64,000 nt of DNA from NCBI GenBank assembly GCA_902613755.1, contig CACMIH010000002.1:1-64000 (forward strand), in the 5' to 3' direction. This DNA comes from an uncultured Pelagibacteraceae bacterium (GTDB lineage Bacteria; Pseudomonadota; Alphaproteobacteria; Pelagibacterales; Pelagibacteraceae). This document shows, piece after piece, positions 1-9,737 of this stretch. Positions within the stretch are counted from its first letter, which is position 1; every line of letters starts with the position of its first letter. Under the pieces are notes generated by a model, which saw only the letters and a program-made list of their open reading frames with translations, was not told where the DNA came from and made no database searches. Both the position numbers and the translations under genes were made by a program.

Positions 1-30
1 AGAGGAAAAAAAATAATTTAAAGATTATTT

Positions 31-717
31 ATGTGGCAAGCTCAAGTGTTTACAATTTATCCAGAGATTTTCCCTGGTCCTTTATCTAAAGGACTTTATG
101 GAAAAGCTTTATCAAATAATTTATGGAAACTTAAAGTTGTAAACATAAGAGATGCAGCTGACGACAAACATAAAACAGTAGATGATACACCTTATGGAGG
201 TGGTTCAGGGATGTTGTTAAAAGCAGATGTTCTCGCAAAGTCTTTAGATGAAAACAAAAATGAGGGTGAGAGAATTTTATACTTATCGCCAAAAGGAAAA
301 AAATTTGATCAAAATTTAGCAAAAGAGCTTGCTAATGAAAAATCTCTGTCTTTAATTTGTGGTCATTTTGAAGGTGTGGACGAAAGAATACTTTCAACAA
401 GAAATATTGAGGAAATTAGTATTGGAGATTATGTTTTGTCAGGCGGGGAGTCAGCAGCATATGTAGTAATAGATAGTATTTTAAGATTGCTGCCAGGTGT
501 ATTAGGAAATGAAAACTCTAAATTAGATGAAACCTTTGAAAATGGTCTTCTAGAGTACCCTCAGTACACAAAACCTCAAATTTGGGAGGAAAAAGCTGTG
601 CCAGACGTACTATTATCAGGTGATCATAATAAAATTAAACACTGGCGTTTATCTCAATCTGAGGCTATAACACGCGACCGAAGACCGGATTTATGGGAAA
701 AATATAAGAAGAATTAA
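31..717 (+). CDS. trmD: tRNA (guanine-N1-)-methyltransferase TrmD
   Basis: TrmD methylates N1 of G37 in tRNAs with SAM, which prevents +1 frameshifting. The 228-residue length is normal. The SPOUT knot motifs are visible: YGGGSGM near residues 55-61, [10 protein letters not shown] at 110-119, and [10 protein letters not shown] at 131-140 followed by LPGVLG at 154-159. The C-terminal [11 protein letters not shown] segment is also typical. The general-base Asp of the family (D169 in E. coli numbering, in a DSF motif) reads DETF here, so the aligned residue by eye is E167 with D166 just before it. It is followed at once by rplS, the standard alphaproteobacterial order (rimM-trmD-rplS). Bases 1-21 could be the end of rimM. 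Confidence 0.97.
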   Translation: MWQAQVFTIYPEIFPGPLSKGLYGKALSNNLWKLKVVNIRDAADDKHKTVDDTPYGGGSGMLLKADVLAKSLDENKNEGERILYLSPKGKKFDQNLAKELANEKSLSLICGHFEGVDERILSTRNIEEISIGDYVLSGGESAAYVVIDSILRLLPGVLGNENSKLDETFENGLLEYPQYTKPQIWEEKAVPDVLLSGDHNKIKHWRLSQSEAITRDRRPDLWEKYKKN

Positions 718-733
718 CTTGATAAATATCAAC

Positions 734-1306
734 ATGAAAACAATTGAAGAAATAAACCAGCATAACGTTAACAAAATCCTCTCAGAGAAAAAAATTCCAG
801 AATTCTATCCTGGAGATGTTGTTAGAGTTGGTGTGAGAATTACTGAGGGTAAAAAAGAGAGAATTCAATATTTTGAAGGGGTATGTATTGCTAAAAAAAG
901 TAGAGATCTAAACTCATCTTTTACGGTTAGAAAAATTTCTTTTGGAGAGGGTGTTGAGAGAACTTTCCCTTTATTTGGAACTTTAATTGATACAATTAAG
1001 GTTATTAGATCAGGTAAAGTAAGAAGAGCAAAACTTTATTATCTAAGAGACAGAACTGGTAAATCAGCAAGAATTGCAGAAAAAATTAGAAAAAAAATTG
1101 GAATTGATATCGATGTAAAACCAGAGACAGTTACAGAGGAAAATGTAGCTCCAGCAACAGAAGCTCTTAAGGAAGAAGCTTCTAAGGAAGAAGCCCCTAA
1201 AGCAGAAGCAGCTCCATCAGTAGAGGTTCCTAAGGAAGAAGCACCTAAAGCAGAAGAGGCTTCTAAAGCAGAACAAAAATCAGAAAGCCCTAAAGAAAAA
1301 AAATAA
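734..1306 (+). CDS. rplS: Large ribosomal subunit protein L19, with acidic/alanine-rich tail
   Basis: L19 sits at the 30S-50S interface of the ribosome. I choose the ATG at 734 rather than an in-frame TTG at 719, because [11 protein letters not shown] matches the usual L19 N-terminus. Residues 1 to about 122 are the conserved core ([43 protein letters not shown]). Residues about 125-190 are an added tail made almost only of Ala, Glu, Lys, Pro and Ser, with a repeated KEEAPKAE-like unit. Bacterial L19 is normally about 115-125 residues, so this one is roughly 65 residues longer. It is 16 bases downstream of trmD. Confidence 0.96.
   Translation: MKTIEEINQHNVNKILSEKKIPEFYPGDVVRVGVRITEGKKERIQYFEGVCIAKKSRDLNSSFTVRKISFGEGVERTFPLFGTLIDTIKVIRSGKVRRAKLYYLRDRTGKSARIAEKIRKKIGIDIDVKPETVTEENVAPATEALKEEASKEEAPKAEAAPSVEVPKEEAPKAEEASKAEQKSESPKEKK
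1164..1273 (+). repeat. Degenerate coding repeat in the rplS tail
   Basis: Imperfect copies of a unit reading roughly CCTAAGGAAGAAGC then CCTAAAGCAGAAG occur about three times and encode KEEAPKAE-like peptide units. The copies differ mainly at first and third positions. It lies wholly within rplS and looks like internal duplication of a charged low-complexity tail. Confidence 0.6.
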
Positions 1307-1317
1307 TTTTTTTTTCA

Positions 1318-2721
1318 ATGTCTACAACACTTTACGATAAAATTTGGAACGATCACTTAGTTGATCAACAGGAAGATGGTACATCCTTGCTTTTTGTAGA
1401 TAGACATTTAATTCACGAAGTAACAAGTCCACAAGCTTTTGAAGGACTAAGAAATTCTAAAAGGAAAGTGAGACATCCAAATTTAACTTTAGCAGTTGCA
1501 GATCATAACGTTCCAACTACAGATAGAACAAAAGGTATTTCTGATCAGGAGTCAAAAATTCAAGTTGATACATTAGAAGCAAATTGTAAAGAATTTGGTG
1601 TACAATTATTTGGTATGGATGATAAGAGACAAGGTATCGTTCATATAATTGGACCAGAGCAAGGTTTTACTCAGCCAGGTACGGTTATTGTTTGTGGAGA
1701 TAGTCATACAGCTACACACGGAGCGTTTGGCGCTTTAGCATTTGGAATAGGAACTTCAGAGGTTGAGCACGTGTTAGCTACTCAAACACTAGTCCAAAAG
1801 AAGGCTAATAATTTTCGGATTAATGTAAATGGTAAACTTCCTCTAGGTGTTACTTCTAAAGATGTAATACTTCAAATAATTGGAAAAATTGGCACTGCTG
1901 GTGGAACAGGATGTGTTGTAGAATACGCTGGAGATTTAATTAGATCTTTAACAGTCGAGCAAAGAATGACAATCTGTAATATGACAATTGAAGGTGGCGC
2001 AAGAGCAGGATTAATTGCACCTGATGAAAAAATTTTTGAATATTTAAAAGGGAAACCAATGTCTCCAAAAGATGAAAATTGGGAGAAAGCTTTAAATTAT
2101 TGGCAAACTTTAAAAACAGATACTGGTGCAAGTTTTGATAAAGAAATTAGTTTAAATGCAGATGAAATTTTACCTATGATTACATGGGGCACATCACCTC
2201 AAGATGTAATTACAATTGATGGAAAAGTTCCTAATCCTGACAATGAGTCTGATCAAGATAAAAAGAACTCAATTGAAAGAGCTCTTAACTATATGGGTTT
2301 AAAGCCTGACATGGCAGCTACAGATATAAAAATAGATAAGGTATTTATTGGTAGTTGTACTAATGGCAGAATTGAAGATTTAAGAGAAGCTGCAAAAATT
2401 TTAAAGGATAAAAAAATTTCCTCACATGTAAATGCTATCGTGGTTCCAGGCTCTGGTTTAGTAAAAGAGCAAGCAGAACAAGAAGGATTAGATAAAATTT
2501 TTGTTAGCTCAGGCTTCGAATGGAGAGAACCTGGTTGTTCAATGTGTTTAGCGATGAATGCCGATAAATTAAAACCTGAAGAAAGATGTGCTTCTACATC
2601 AAATAGAAATTTTGAAGGCCGACAAGGACGAGGTGGAAGAACACATTTAGTTAGTCCTGGGATGGCAGCTGCTGCCGCTATATCAGGTAATCTTGACGAT
2701 GTAAGAAAGTATGAAAATTAA
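1318..2721 (+). CDS. leuC: 3-isopropylmalate dehydratase large subunit
   Basis: LeuC with LeuD isomerises 2-isopropylmalate to 3-isopropylmalate in leucine synthesis, using a [4Fe-4S] cluster. The three cluster cysteines are present: C347 in GSCTNGR, and C407 and C410 in [10 protein letters not shown]. The N-terminal [10 protein letters not shown] and the [20 protein letters not shown] stretch are hallmark aconitase-family motifs. The length of 467 residues is normal. The gene starts 11 bases after rplS across a run of T, and its stop codon abuts the leuD start, so leuCDB form one transcript and perhaps share it with rplS. Confidence 0.98.
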   Translation: MSTTLYDKIWNDHLVDQQEDGTSLLFVDRHLIHEVTSPQAFEGLRNSKRKVRHPNLTLAVADHNVPTTDRTKGISDQESKIQVDTLEANCKEFGVQLFGMDDKRQGIVHIIGPEQGFTQPGTVIVCGDSHTATHGAFGALAFGIGTSEVEHVLATQTLVQKKANNFRINVNGKLPLGVTSKDVILQIIGKIGTAGGTGCVVEYAGDLIRSLTVEQRMTICNMTIEGGARAGLIAPDEKIFEYLKGKPMSPKDENWEKALNYWQTLKTDTGASFDKEISLNADEILPMITWGTSPQDVITIDGKVPNPDNESDQDKKNSIERALNYMGLKPDMAATDIKIDKVFIGSCTNGRIEDLREAAKILKDKKISSHVNAIVVPGSGLVKEQAEQEGLDKIFVSSGFEWREPGCSMCLAMNADKLKPEERCASTSNRNFEGRQGRGGRTHLVSPGMAAAAAISGNLDDVRKYEN

Positions 2722-3327
2722 ATGCAAAAATTTAATAAATTAAATAGTATTCCGGCTTATCTTCCAATAGTTAATATTGATACCGATATGATAATTCCAA
2801 AACAATTTTTAAAAACAATAAAAAGAACAGGACTTGGAAAAAATTTGTTTTTTGAAATGCGATATGACGACCAAGGAAAAGAAATCAAAGATTTTGTGTT
2901 AAACAATGATCCTTATAAACAGTCAAAAATTTTAATTGCAGGAAAAAATTTTGGATGTGGATCATCAAGAGAACATGCTCCTTGGGCACTGTTAGATTTT
3001 GGTATTACTTGTGTAATAAGCTCAAGTTATGCAGATATTTTTTATAGCAATTGTTTTAAAAATGGGATTTTACCTATAATCCTTGAAGAAGAAAAAATAA
3101 AAGAGCTATCTGATTATGCAAATAGAAAAGAAGAAATCTATATTGATTTAAGTGAGGAAAAAATAGTTTATGGAAATAATGAGCTAAAGTTTGAGATTGA
3201 TCCGTTTAAAAAGAAGTGTTTGCTTGAGGGACTGGATGATATTGCTTTATCATTAAAAAAATCAGAAAAAATAGAAAAATTTGAAAATAATCTAAAAAAC
3301 GAAAAACCTTGGGTGTTTAATGATTAA
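2722..3327 (+). CDS. leuD: 3-isopropylmalate dehydratase small subunit
   Basis: LeuD is the swivelling small subunit of isopropylmalate isomerase and completes the active site of LeuC. The signature [17 protein letters not shown] lies near residues 74-90, and the N-terminal [14 protein letters not shown] motif is present. At 201 residues it has the usual length. There is no spacer from leuC, and its last eight bases overlap the start of leuB, which suggests translational coupling. Confidence 0.97.
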   Translation: MQKFNKLNSIPAYLPIVNIDTDMIIPKQFLKTIKRTGLGKNLFFEMRYDDQGKEIKDFVLNNDPYKQSKILIAGKNFGCGSSREHAPWALLDFGITCVISSSYADIFYSNCFKNGILPIILEEEKIKELSDYANRKEEIYIDLSEEKIVYGNNELKFEIDPFKKKCLLEGLDDIALSLKKSEKIEKFENNLKNEKPWVFND

Positions 3328-4426
3328 AGTAAAAAAAAGAAAAATATTATTATTACCTGGTGACGGTATCGGTCCAGAAGTTATTGCTGAAGTAAAAAAA
3401 ATTATAAACTGGTTTAATGATAAAAAATCATTAGATTTTGAAATAGATCAAGAGCTTGTAGGTGGTTGTTCTTATGATAAACATGGTACTCCAATTACTG
3501 ATGAAGTATTTTATAAAGCTTTAGAGAGTGAGGTAATTATGTTAGGGGCAGTAGGTGGCCCTACATGGGATGGTTTAGAATTTTCAAAAAAACCTGAAAG
3601 AGCATTATTAAAACTTAGAAAGGAATTGAAATTATTTGCAAATTTAAGACCTGCAATTTGTTTTGAACAATTGGTAAGTGCTTCAACACTCAAACCAGAA
3701 GTAGTTTCAGGTTTAGACATAATGATAGTAAGAGAGTTAACGGGTGGCATATATTTCGGCGAACCTAGAGGAATAAAGCCAATTGAAAATGGTGAAAGAA
3801 AAGGAATTAATACTCATACATATACAACTAGTGAAATTACAAGAGTAGCTAGAGTTGCTTTTGATTTAGCTAGAAAAAGATCTAACAAAGTTACATCATG
3901 TGAAAAGTCAAATGTAATGGAAGCTGGACAATTATGGAAAGAAGAGGTTCAAGAGCTACATAATAAAGAATATAAAGATGTAGAATTAAGCCATATGTTA
4001 GCAGATAATTGTGCAATGCAACTTTTAAGAAACCCAAAACAATTTGATGTAATTGTAACTGATAATTTATTTGGGGATATGTTGTCTGATCAAGCTTCGA
4101 TGTTAACTGGATCTTTAGGACTTTTACCATCAGCATCTTTGGGTGCAAAAAATAAAGATGGTGAGATGAGAGCAATGTATGAGCCAATACATGGATCGGC
4201 TCCTGATATAGCTGGACAAGGTATTGCAAATCCAATTGCTTCTATTTTAAGTTTTGCTATGGCTTTAAGGTACTCTTTAGATCTTGATAAAGAAGCAGAT
4301 GTTTTAGAAAAGGCAGTTCAAGATGTTCTAAATGATGGTTTAAGAACAAAAGATATAATGTCAGATGGCATGAAAGAAACGTCCACTTCAGCAATGGGTG
4401 ATGCGATAATTTCAAAATTGCAATAA
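3320..4426 (+). CDS. leuB: 3-isopropylmalate dehydrogenase
   Basis: LeuB oxidises and decarboxylates 3-isopropylmalate to 2-oxoisocaproate with [14 protein letters not shown] at the N-terminus, the [14 protein letters not shown] loop and the metal-binding [20 protein letters not shown] segment are all characteristic. Length 368 is normal. It overlaps leuD by eight bases and lies 26 bases upstream of the DMSP-related acyl-CoA dehydrogenase on the same strand, with no obvious terminator between them. Confidence 0.98.
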   Translation: MIKVKKRKILLLPGDGIGPEVIAEVKKIINWFNDKKSLDFEIDQELVGGCSYDKHGTPITDEVFYKALESEVIMLGAVGGPTWDGLEFSKKPERALLKLRKELKLFANLRPAICFEQLVSASTLKPEVVSGLDIMIVRELTGGIYFGEPRGIKPIENGERKGINTHTYTTSEITRVARVAFDLARKRSNKVTSCEKSNVMEAGQLWKEEVQELHNKEYKDVELSHMLADNCAMQLLRNPKQFDVIVTDNLFGDMLSDQASMLTGSLGLLPSASLGAKNKDGEMRAMYEPIHGSAPDIAGQGIANPIASILSFAMALRYSLDLDKEADVLEKAVQDVLNDGLRTKDIMSDGMKETSTSAMGDAIISKLQ

Positions 4427-4452
4427 AACTAGAATTATTTTAAGGTTTAAAT

Positions 4453-6216
4453 ATGCCAAGTTATACAGCTCCAGTAAAAGACATGATGTTTCTCTTTGAA
4501 AAACTTAGAGATAATAAAAACTATAATGAACTGGAAAAATACAATGAAGTTAGTTCAGATCTAGTAAAAGATATTTTAGAGGAAGCAGCTAAGATAAATC
4601 AAAATTTAATTTTACCTCTTGCTAAATCGGGAGATGAAAACCCAGCAGTTTTAGAAAATGGTGTTGTCAGAACACCCCCAGGCTACAAAGAAGCGTATCA
4701 AAAGTATATTGAGGATGGTTGGACTTCTTTGTCTTGTGATCCAAAATATGGTGGTCAAGGAATGCCAAAAACAGTAAGTGCATTTTTTGATGAAATGCTA
4801 TCTTCAGCAAGCTTATCATTTAAATTATATAGTGAACTAAGTATTGGTGCTTATAATTGTATCAATCATCATGCCTCTGATGAAATAAAAAATAAATATT
4901 TACCAAAGATTGTTGAAGGTAAGTGGAGTGGTACAATGTGTTTAACAGAACCAGTCTGTGGAACTGACCTTGGCTTGTTAAAAACTAAAGCTATTAGACA
5001 ATCAGATGATACTTATAAAATCAGTGGTCAAAAAATATTCATAACTTCAGGAGACCATGATTTAACCGAAAATATTATTCACTTAGTTTTGGCAAGATCA
5101 CCAGACTCCCCATCTGGTACTAAGGGAATTAGTTTATTTTTAGTTCCAAAATATATTGTAAACCAGGATGGTAGTATTGGTCCAAGAAACGGAATTTCAA
5201 CTGGATCAATTGAAAGTAAGATGGGTATTAAAGGTTCTGCAACTTGTGTTTTAAATTTTGATGACGCAACTGGTTATATGATTGGTAATAAAGATAAAGG
5301 TCTAAGTGCAATGTTCACAATGATGAATTTAGAGAGAATTGTTGTAGGCATTCAAGGTTTAGGTATTTCTGAAATTGCTTATCAAAACTCACTTTCTTAC
5401 GCAAAAGAAAGAAAGCAAGGAAAAACAAATAATTCAAAATCTAATAATGGTGCAGATTTTATAATTGATCACGCAGACATTAGAAGAACTTTACTTAATA
5501 TGAAGTCAATAATTGAGGGTGAAAGAGCACTATGTTTTTGGCTTTCTCAACAAACAGAAGTAAGTCTTTATCATCCAAACGAAAAAATTAAACAAGCTGC
5601 TTTAGATTATGTTTCATTAATGACGCCAGTAGTTAAATCTCTTTTTACAGATTTAGCTATGGAAATTACCAACGATGCAATGCAGATACATGGAGGATAC
5701 GGATATACTAAAGACCAAGGTATTGAACAATTATATCGAGATAATCGTATTACCCCAATTTATGAAGGAACAAATTCTGTACAGGCTGCAGATTTAGTAT
5801 TTAGAAAATTATCCAACAAAAACGGCGATGTTATAAATAAGTTTTTGGAAATGATTAAATCTGAATGTGAGAGCAAAAATGAAAAAGTAAAAACATTTTC
5901 TAAAGAGTTAAACTATTACCTAGATATTTTGTCTAAATTCACAGACTGGATAAACGATAAAAACAAAATCGAAAAGGATGATGTAAGCGCTGCAGCAAAT
6001 GATTATTTAAAAAGTTTAGGTTATGTTTCAATTGCTTATGCTTGGATTAAAATACTAGGGGTTAGTTTTAATGATTTTGATACAAATAAAGAATTTTATA
6101 GTGATAAAATAAATACTGCTAAATTTTACTTTGATAAGGTATTACCTCGGGCTGAATATCACTACAAATCAGCAATCTCAGGAAGCTCAAATATAATGAA
6201 TTTTAAGTTTAATTAA
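4453..6216 (+). CDS. dmdC: Acyl-CoA dehydrogenase, probable methylmercaptopropionyl-CoA dehydrogenase (DmdC)
   Basis: A 587-residue flavin acyl-CoA dehydrogenase. It has the long form with an extra C-terminal domain that is typical of DmdC-type enzymes, rather than the roughly 380-residue short form. CLTEPVCGTDLG near residue 160 and IHGGYGYTKDQGIEQLYRD are family motifs, and the catalytic base is E438 in IYEGTNSVQAADL. DmdC oxidises 3-methylmercaptopropionyl-CoA to methylthioacryloyl-CoA. The assignment rests on the enzyme form plus the neighbours, an acyl-CoA ligase and dmdA in one operon. A general fatty acyl-CoA dehydrogenase cannot be ruled out from sequence alone. Its stop overlaps the next start as TAATG. 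Confidence 0.85.
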   Translation: MPSYTAPVKDMMFLFEKLRDNKNYNELEKYNEVSSDLVKDILEEAAKINQNLILPLAKSGDENPAVLENGVVRTPPGYKEAYQKYIEDGWTSLSCDPKYGGQGMPKTVSAFFDEMLSSASLSFKLYSELSIGAYNCINHHASDEIKNKYLPKIVEGKWSGTMCLTEPVCGTDLGLLKTKAIRQSDDTYKISGQKIFITSGDHDLTENIIHLVLARSPDSPSGTKGISLFLVPKYIVNQDGSIGPRNGISTGSIESKMGIKGSATCVLNFDDATGYMIGNKDKGLSAMFTMMNLERIVVGIQGLGISEIAYQNSLSYAKERKQGKTNNSKSNNGADFIIDHADIRRTLLNMKSIIEGERALCFWLSQQTEVSLYHPNEKIKQAALDYVSLMTPVVKSLFTDLAMEITNDAMQIHGGYGYTKDQGIEQLYRDNRITPIYEGTNSVQAADLVFRKLSNKNGDVINKFLEMIKSECESKNEKVKTFSKELNYYLDILSKFTDWINDKNKIEKDDVSAAANDYLKSLGYVSIAYAWIKILGVSFNDFDTNKEFYSDKINTAKFYFDKVLPRAEYHYKSAISGSSNIMNFKFN

Positions 6217-7832
6217 TGAGCCATTACGACACAAATTTAGATAAAAATATAGCAAATCACGTACCTCTCACTCCATTAACTTTTTTAAAAAGAGCAAAAG
6301 AAATTTACCCAAATTATGAGGCTATAATTTATGAAGAAAGAAATTATACCTGGGCTGAAGTTTATAAAAGAGTTGTAAAATTTGCTAGTGCATTGACAAA
6401 AATAGGTATTAAAAAAGGTGACACGGTTTCATTCTTAGCCTTCAATACACCAGAGATCTTTGAAGCACACTACTCTGTACCTATGACTGGTGCAGTTCTT
6501 AATACTATCAATATAAGATTAGATGCCAAAACAATTTGCTATATTTTAGATCACAGCGAAGCAAAAGTTTTAGTTGTGGATAGACAACTTCATGGGGAAG
6601 TAAAAAAAGCATTAAAAACTCTTAATAAAAAAATAACTATTATTGACATAAACGATAAATATGCTGACCAATCAAAATTGGAAAAAATTGGCGATTTAGA
6701 ATATGAAAGTTTTTTAAATACAGGTGATGAAAATTATCAATGGCAAATGCCCGAAGATGAGTGGCAGGCTATATCACTAAGTTATACATCAGGCACTACA
6801 GGAAATCCCAAAGGTGTCGTCTATCATCATAGGGGAGCATATTTAATGTCTACAGGAAGTTCAGTGGCTTGGAACATGCCAAATAGATTAAATTTTTTAA
6901 CAGTTGTTCCTATGTTCCATTGCAATGGTTGGTGTTATCCATGGACTGTACCGATGCTAAATGGAAGAACAATATGTTTAAGAAATATAGACATTAAAAA
7001 AATTTTTGAACTTATTGATAAATATGAAATTACTCATTTTGGTGGTGCTCCAATAGTATTGAATATGATTACTGGAGCCCCAGAAAGTGATAAGAAAAAA
7101 TTAAAACAAAAAGTTTATGTTTTAACTGCTGGTGCTCCTCCACCAAGTATAATTTTTAAAAAAATGAGAGCTCTCGGATTTGAAGTAATGCATGTATATG
7201 GTTTGACAGAAACTTATGGGCATGTAACTCAGTGCGCCTGGAATGATGAGTGGAATAATTTTGATGAAGAAAAACAAAACGAGATTAAAGCAAGACAAGG
7301 TGTAAAATACCCAAATACGGAAGGTGTAGTTGTTTTAGACCCTGAGACAATGAAAGAAGTTCCTAGAGACGGAAAGACAATCGGTGAAATTATGATTAGA
7401 GGAAATGTCGTAATGAAGGGATATTTCAAAGATAAAGAGGCTACCGAAAAAGCCATGAAAGACGGTTGGTTTCATAGCGGTGATTTAGCTGTAATGCATT
7501 CTGATGGCTATATTAAAATACAAGATAGATCAAAAGATATAATTATTTCTGGAGGAGAAAATATTTCTTCAATTGAAATTGAAAATACTTTATCCAAACA
7601 CCCATCTGTTTCGATTGCTGCGGTTGTTGCAAAACCAGACGAAAAATGGGGTGAGGTGCCATGTGCATTTATAGAAGCAGTTAAAGACAAGCCAGTTAGT
7701 GAGAAAGAATTAATTGATTTTTGTAAAGAAACTTTAGCAGGCTTTAAAGTTCCAAAAAAGGTTGTTTTTTGTGAGTTACCAAAAACCTCAACAGGTAAAA
7801 TACAAAAATTTGAACTGAGAAAACAAGTTTAG
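6216..7832 (+). CDS. dmdB: Acyl-CoA ligase, probable methylmercaptopropionate-CoA ligase (DmdB)
   Basis: An AMP-forming adenylating enzyme of the ANL superfamily, 538 residues. The ATP-binding loop YTSGTTGNPKG lies near residues 190-200, HVYGLTETYG near 326-335, the GWFHSGDLAV hinge region follows, and the catalytic C-terminal lysine is K528 in TSTGKIQK. DmdB activates methylmercaptopropionate, the product of DmdA, to its CoA thioester. It shares one base with dmdC and is seven bases upstream of the hydrolase gene. Related medium-chain acyl-CoA synthetases look alike, so the substrate is inferred from context. Confidence 0.85.
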   Translation: MSHYDTNLDKNIANHVPLTPLTFLKRAKEIYPNYEAIIYEERNYTWAEVYKRVVKFASALTKIGIKKGDTVSFLAFNTPEIFEAHYSVPMTGAVLNTINIRLDAKTICYILDHSEAKVLVVDRQLHGEVKKALKTLNKKITIIDINDKYADQSKLEKIGDLEYESFLNTGDENYQWQMPEDEWQAISLSYTSGTTGNPKGVVYHHRGAYLMSTGSSVAWNMPNRLNFLTVVPMFHCNGWCYPWTVPMLNGRTICLRNIDIKKIFELIDKYEITHFGGAPIVLNMITGAPESDKKKLKQKVYVLTAGAPPPSIIFKKMRALGFEVMHVYGLTETYGHVTQCAWNDEWNNFDEEKQNEIKARQGVKYPNTEGVVVLDPETMKEVPRDGKTIGEIMIRGNVVMKGYFKDKEATEKAMKDGWFHSGDLAVMHSDGYIKIQDRSKDIIISGGENISSIEIENTLSKHPSVSIAAVVAKPDEKWGEVPCAFIEAVKDKPVSEKELIDFCKETLAGFKVPKKVVFCELPKTSTGKIQKFELRKQV

Positions 7833-7839
7833 GTAACTT

Positions 7840-8616
7840 TTGATTTTTCAAATAGAAAATAAAAATATTCATGCATCAGATGCTGGACAGGGAATAGATC
7901 CAAATAAACAAACATTAGTTTTTCTTCATGGAAGTGGTCTTTCACACATAGTTTGGTCATTAACTGAACAATTTTTTTCTAACAAAAATTTTAATGTTTT
8001 ATCTATTGATTTACCTGGGCATGGTAATTCAGATGGACCTTGCTTAGATAGTATTGAAAAAATTGCTAATTGGTTAGAGCAAGTATTTGTAAAATTAAAT
8101 TTAAAACAACTATTTATTGTCGGGCACTCTCAAGGATGTTTAGAGATACTTGAATATGCATCTAAATATAAAAATAGATTAAAAAAATTAGTTTTTATTG
8201 GTGGTTCAAATAGAATGCCAGTTCATCCAGATCTGATCGATTTAGCAAAAAATGGGGACTCTGATGCTGTTAAATTGATGATGAAGTGGGGCTATGAAGG
8301 TTCAAAAAAATTTATAGGAGGTAATCCAGTGGAAAAAATAATACAGTCACCAAGAGATATTAGAGAAATATTAGCAGTCGATTTAATTGCATGTAATAAT
8401 TATACCAACGGCTCTCATGCTGCTAGATTAATAGACTGTCCCTCTTTGTTGATATTTGGATCATTAGACAAAATGGTAAATCTAGAATCAGGTAAAAAGT
8501 TTTCTAGTTTAATTAAAAATTCAACAACACATATAATTGATGGTTGTGGTCACATGATTATGATTGAAAAAGCATTCGAAATGAGAGACAAGGTTTTAGA
8601 ATTTTTAAAAAAATGA
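7840..8616 (+). CDS. Alpha/beta hydrolase in the DMSP demethylation operon
   Basis: A 258-residue alpha/beta-hydrolase-fold protein. The catalytic triad is readable: S97 in the nucleophile elbow GHSQG, D210 in FGSLDKM, and H238 in GCGHM. An oxyanion-hole HGSG lies at 30-33 and [10 protein letters not shown] follows at 57-66. There is no signal peptide, so it should act in the cytoplasm. The start is a TTG at 7840, seven bases after dmdB, and the gene overlaps dmdA by four bases (ATGA). Its substrate is unknown. Its place between the CoA ligase and the demethylase suggests a role in DMSP breakdown, perhaps as a thioesterase, but lipases, esterases and other hydrolases share this fold. Confidence 0.88.
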   Translation: MIFQIENKNIHASDAGQGIDPNKQTLVFLHGSGLSHIVWSLTEQFFSNKNFNVLSIDLPGHGNSDGPCLDSIEKIANWLEQVFVKLNLKQLFIVGHSQGCLEILEYASKYKNRLKKLVFIGGSNRMPVHPDLIDLAKNGDSDAVKLMMKWGYEGSKKFIGGNPVEKIIQSPRDIREILAVDLIACNNYTNGSHAARLIDCPSLLIFGSLDKMVNLESGKKFSSLIKNSTTHIIDGCGHMIMIEKAFEMRDKVLEFLKK

Positions 8617-9722
8617 AAAATTTTTCAATTGCAAAATCAAGAAGGCTTAGAGGCACTCCTTATACCTCTAGAATAGAAAAACAAGGGGTTACGGCTTATA
8701 CAATATATAATCATATGTTGCTTCCTGCTGCGTTTGGTTCAATTGAGGACTCATACCATCACTTAAAACAGTATGTTCAAATTTGGGATGTAGCTGCTGA
8801 AAGACAGGTAGAAATTTCTGGTAAAGACTCAGCGAAATTAGTACAGTTGATGACTTGTAGAGATTTATCTAAATCTAAAGATGGAAGATGTTATTATTGT
8901 CCAATAATTGATGATAACGCAGGTCTGATTAATGATCCAGTTGTACTTAGATTAAATGAAAATAAATGGTGGGTTTCTCTTGCTGACTCAGATGTAATAT
9001 TATTTGCAAAAGGATTAGCTATTGGAAATAAATTTGACGTAAAGATTTTTGAACCTGATGTTGATATAATGGCCATACAAGGTCCAAAATCATTTGAATT
9101 AATGGAAAAAGTTTTTGGAGATAAGATAGTTAATTTAAAATTCTTTAGTTTTGATTATTTTGAATTTGGTGGTGATAAACATTTAATTGCAAGATCTGGT
9201 TGGTCTAAACAAGGTGGCTATGAAATTTATGTTGAGCATAATGTTTCTGGATTAAAATTATATGATCATCTTTTTGAAATTGGAAAAGAATTTAATATCA
9301 AACCAGGTTGTCCAAATTTAATAGAACGTATTGAAAGTGGATTATTATCGTATGGAAATGATATCGATAATGGAGATAATCCATATGAATGTGGATTTGA
9401 TAAATATATTAACATAGAAAGCGAAATTAATTTTTTAGGTAAAGAGAAATTAAAAAAAATTAAATCTGAAGGAATTAAAAAAAAATTAATGGGAGTAATG
9501 CTTGATGTAGATAAAATAAGTATTACGGGATCATTAGAATTAAGTGATCAAAACAATAATATAATTGGAGAATTGAGATCAGCTTGCTATTCACCACATT
9601 TTAAAAAAGTAATTGGTATTGCTATGATGAAAAAACCTCACTGGGACGTTGATCAGGATGTAAAAGCTAAGATAAATGGTGAAATTTGTGTGGGTAAAGT
9701 TTGCGATTTACCTTTTATTTAG
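8613..9722 (+). CDS. dmdA: Dimethylsulfoniopropionate demethylase DmdA
   Basis: DmdA transfers a methyl group from DMSP to tetrahydrofolate, giving methylmercaptopropionate and 5-methyl-THF. The protein is a 369-residue member of the glycine-cleavage T-protein (GcvT) family, with the length of the Pelagibacter demethylase. The N-terminus ([18 protein letters not shown]), the [13 protein letters not shown] segment and the [16 protein letters not shown] loop match DmdA as I know it and differ from GcvT aminomethyltransferases. The operon context, with a CoA ligase and a long acyl-CoA dehydrogenase directly upstream, agrees. The start overlaps the hydrolase stop as ATGA. Both carbon and reduced sulfur can be drawn from DMSP by this route. 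Confidence 0.94.
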   Translation: MKNFSIAKSRRLRGTPYTSRIEKQGVTAYTIYNHMLLPAAFGSIEDSYHHLKQYVQIWDVAAERQVEISGKDSAKLVQLMTCRDLSKSKDGRCYYCPIIDDNAGLINDPVVLRLNENKWWVSLADSDVILFAKGLAIGNKFDVKIFEPDVDIMAIQGPKSFELMEKVFGDKIVNLKFFSFDYFEFGGDKHLIARSGWSKQGGYEIYVEHNVSGLKLYDHLFEIGKEFNIKPGCPNLIERIESGLLSYGNDIDNGDNPYECGFDKYINIESEINFLGKEKLKKIKSEGIKKKLMGVMLDVDKISITGSLELSDQNNNIIGELRSACYSPHFKKVIGIAMMKKPHWDVDQDVKAKINGEICVGKVCDLPFI

Positions 9723-9737
9723 TATAAAACTCTAAAT

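Noticed and set aside
1-30. Possible last codons of rimM (RGKKII then TAA at 19-21)
   Set aside because: Only six codons are visible. The gene order makes rimM likely, but the peptide is too short to support a call.
1300-1318. A-run/T-run between rplS and leuC as an intrinsic terminator
   Set aside because: The A8-TAAT-T9 symmetry lacks any GC stem and would be too weak; leuC starts immediately after it.
3891-4235. Open frame of about 114 codons antisense to leuB
   Set aside because: It lies wholly inside a clear leuB gene, is rich in Leu, His and Gln as expected of a shadow frame, and shows no motif.
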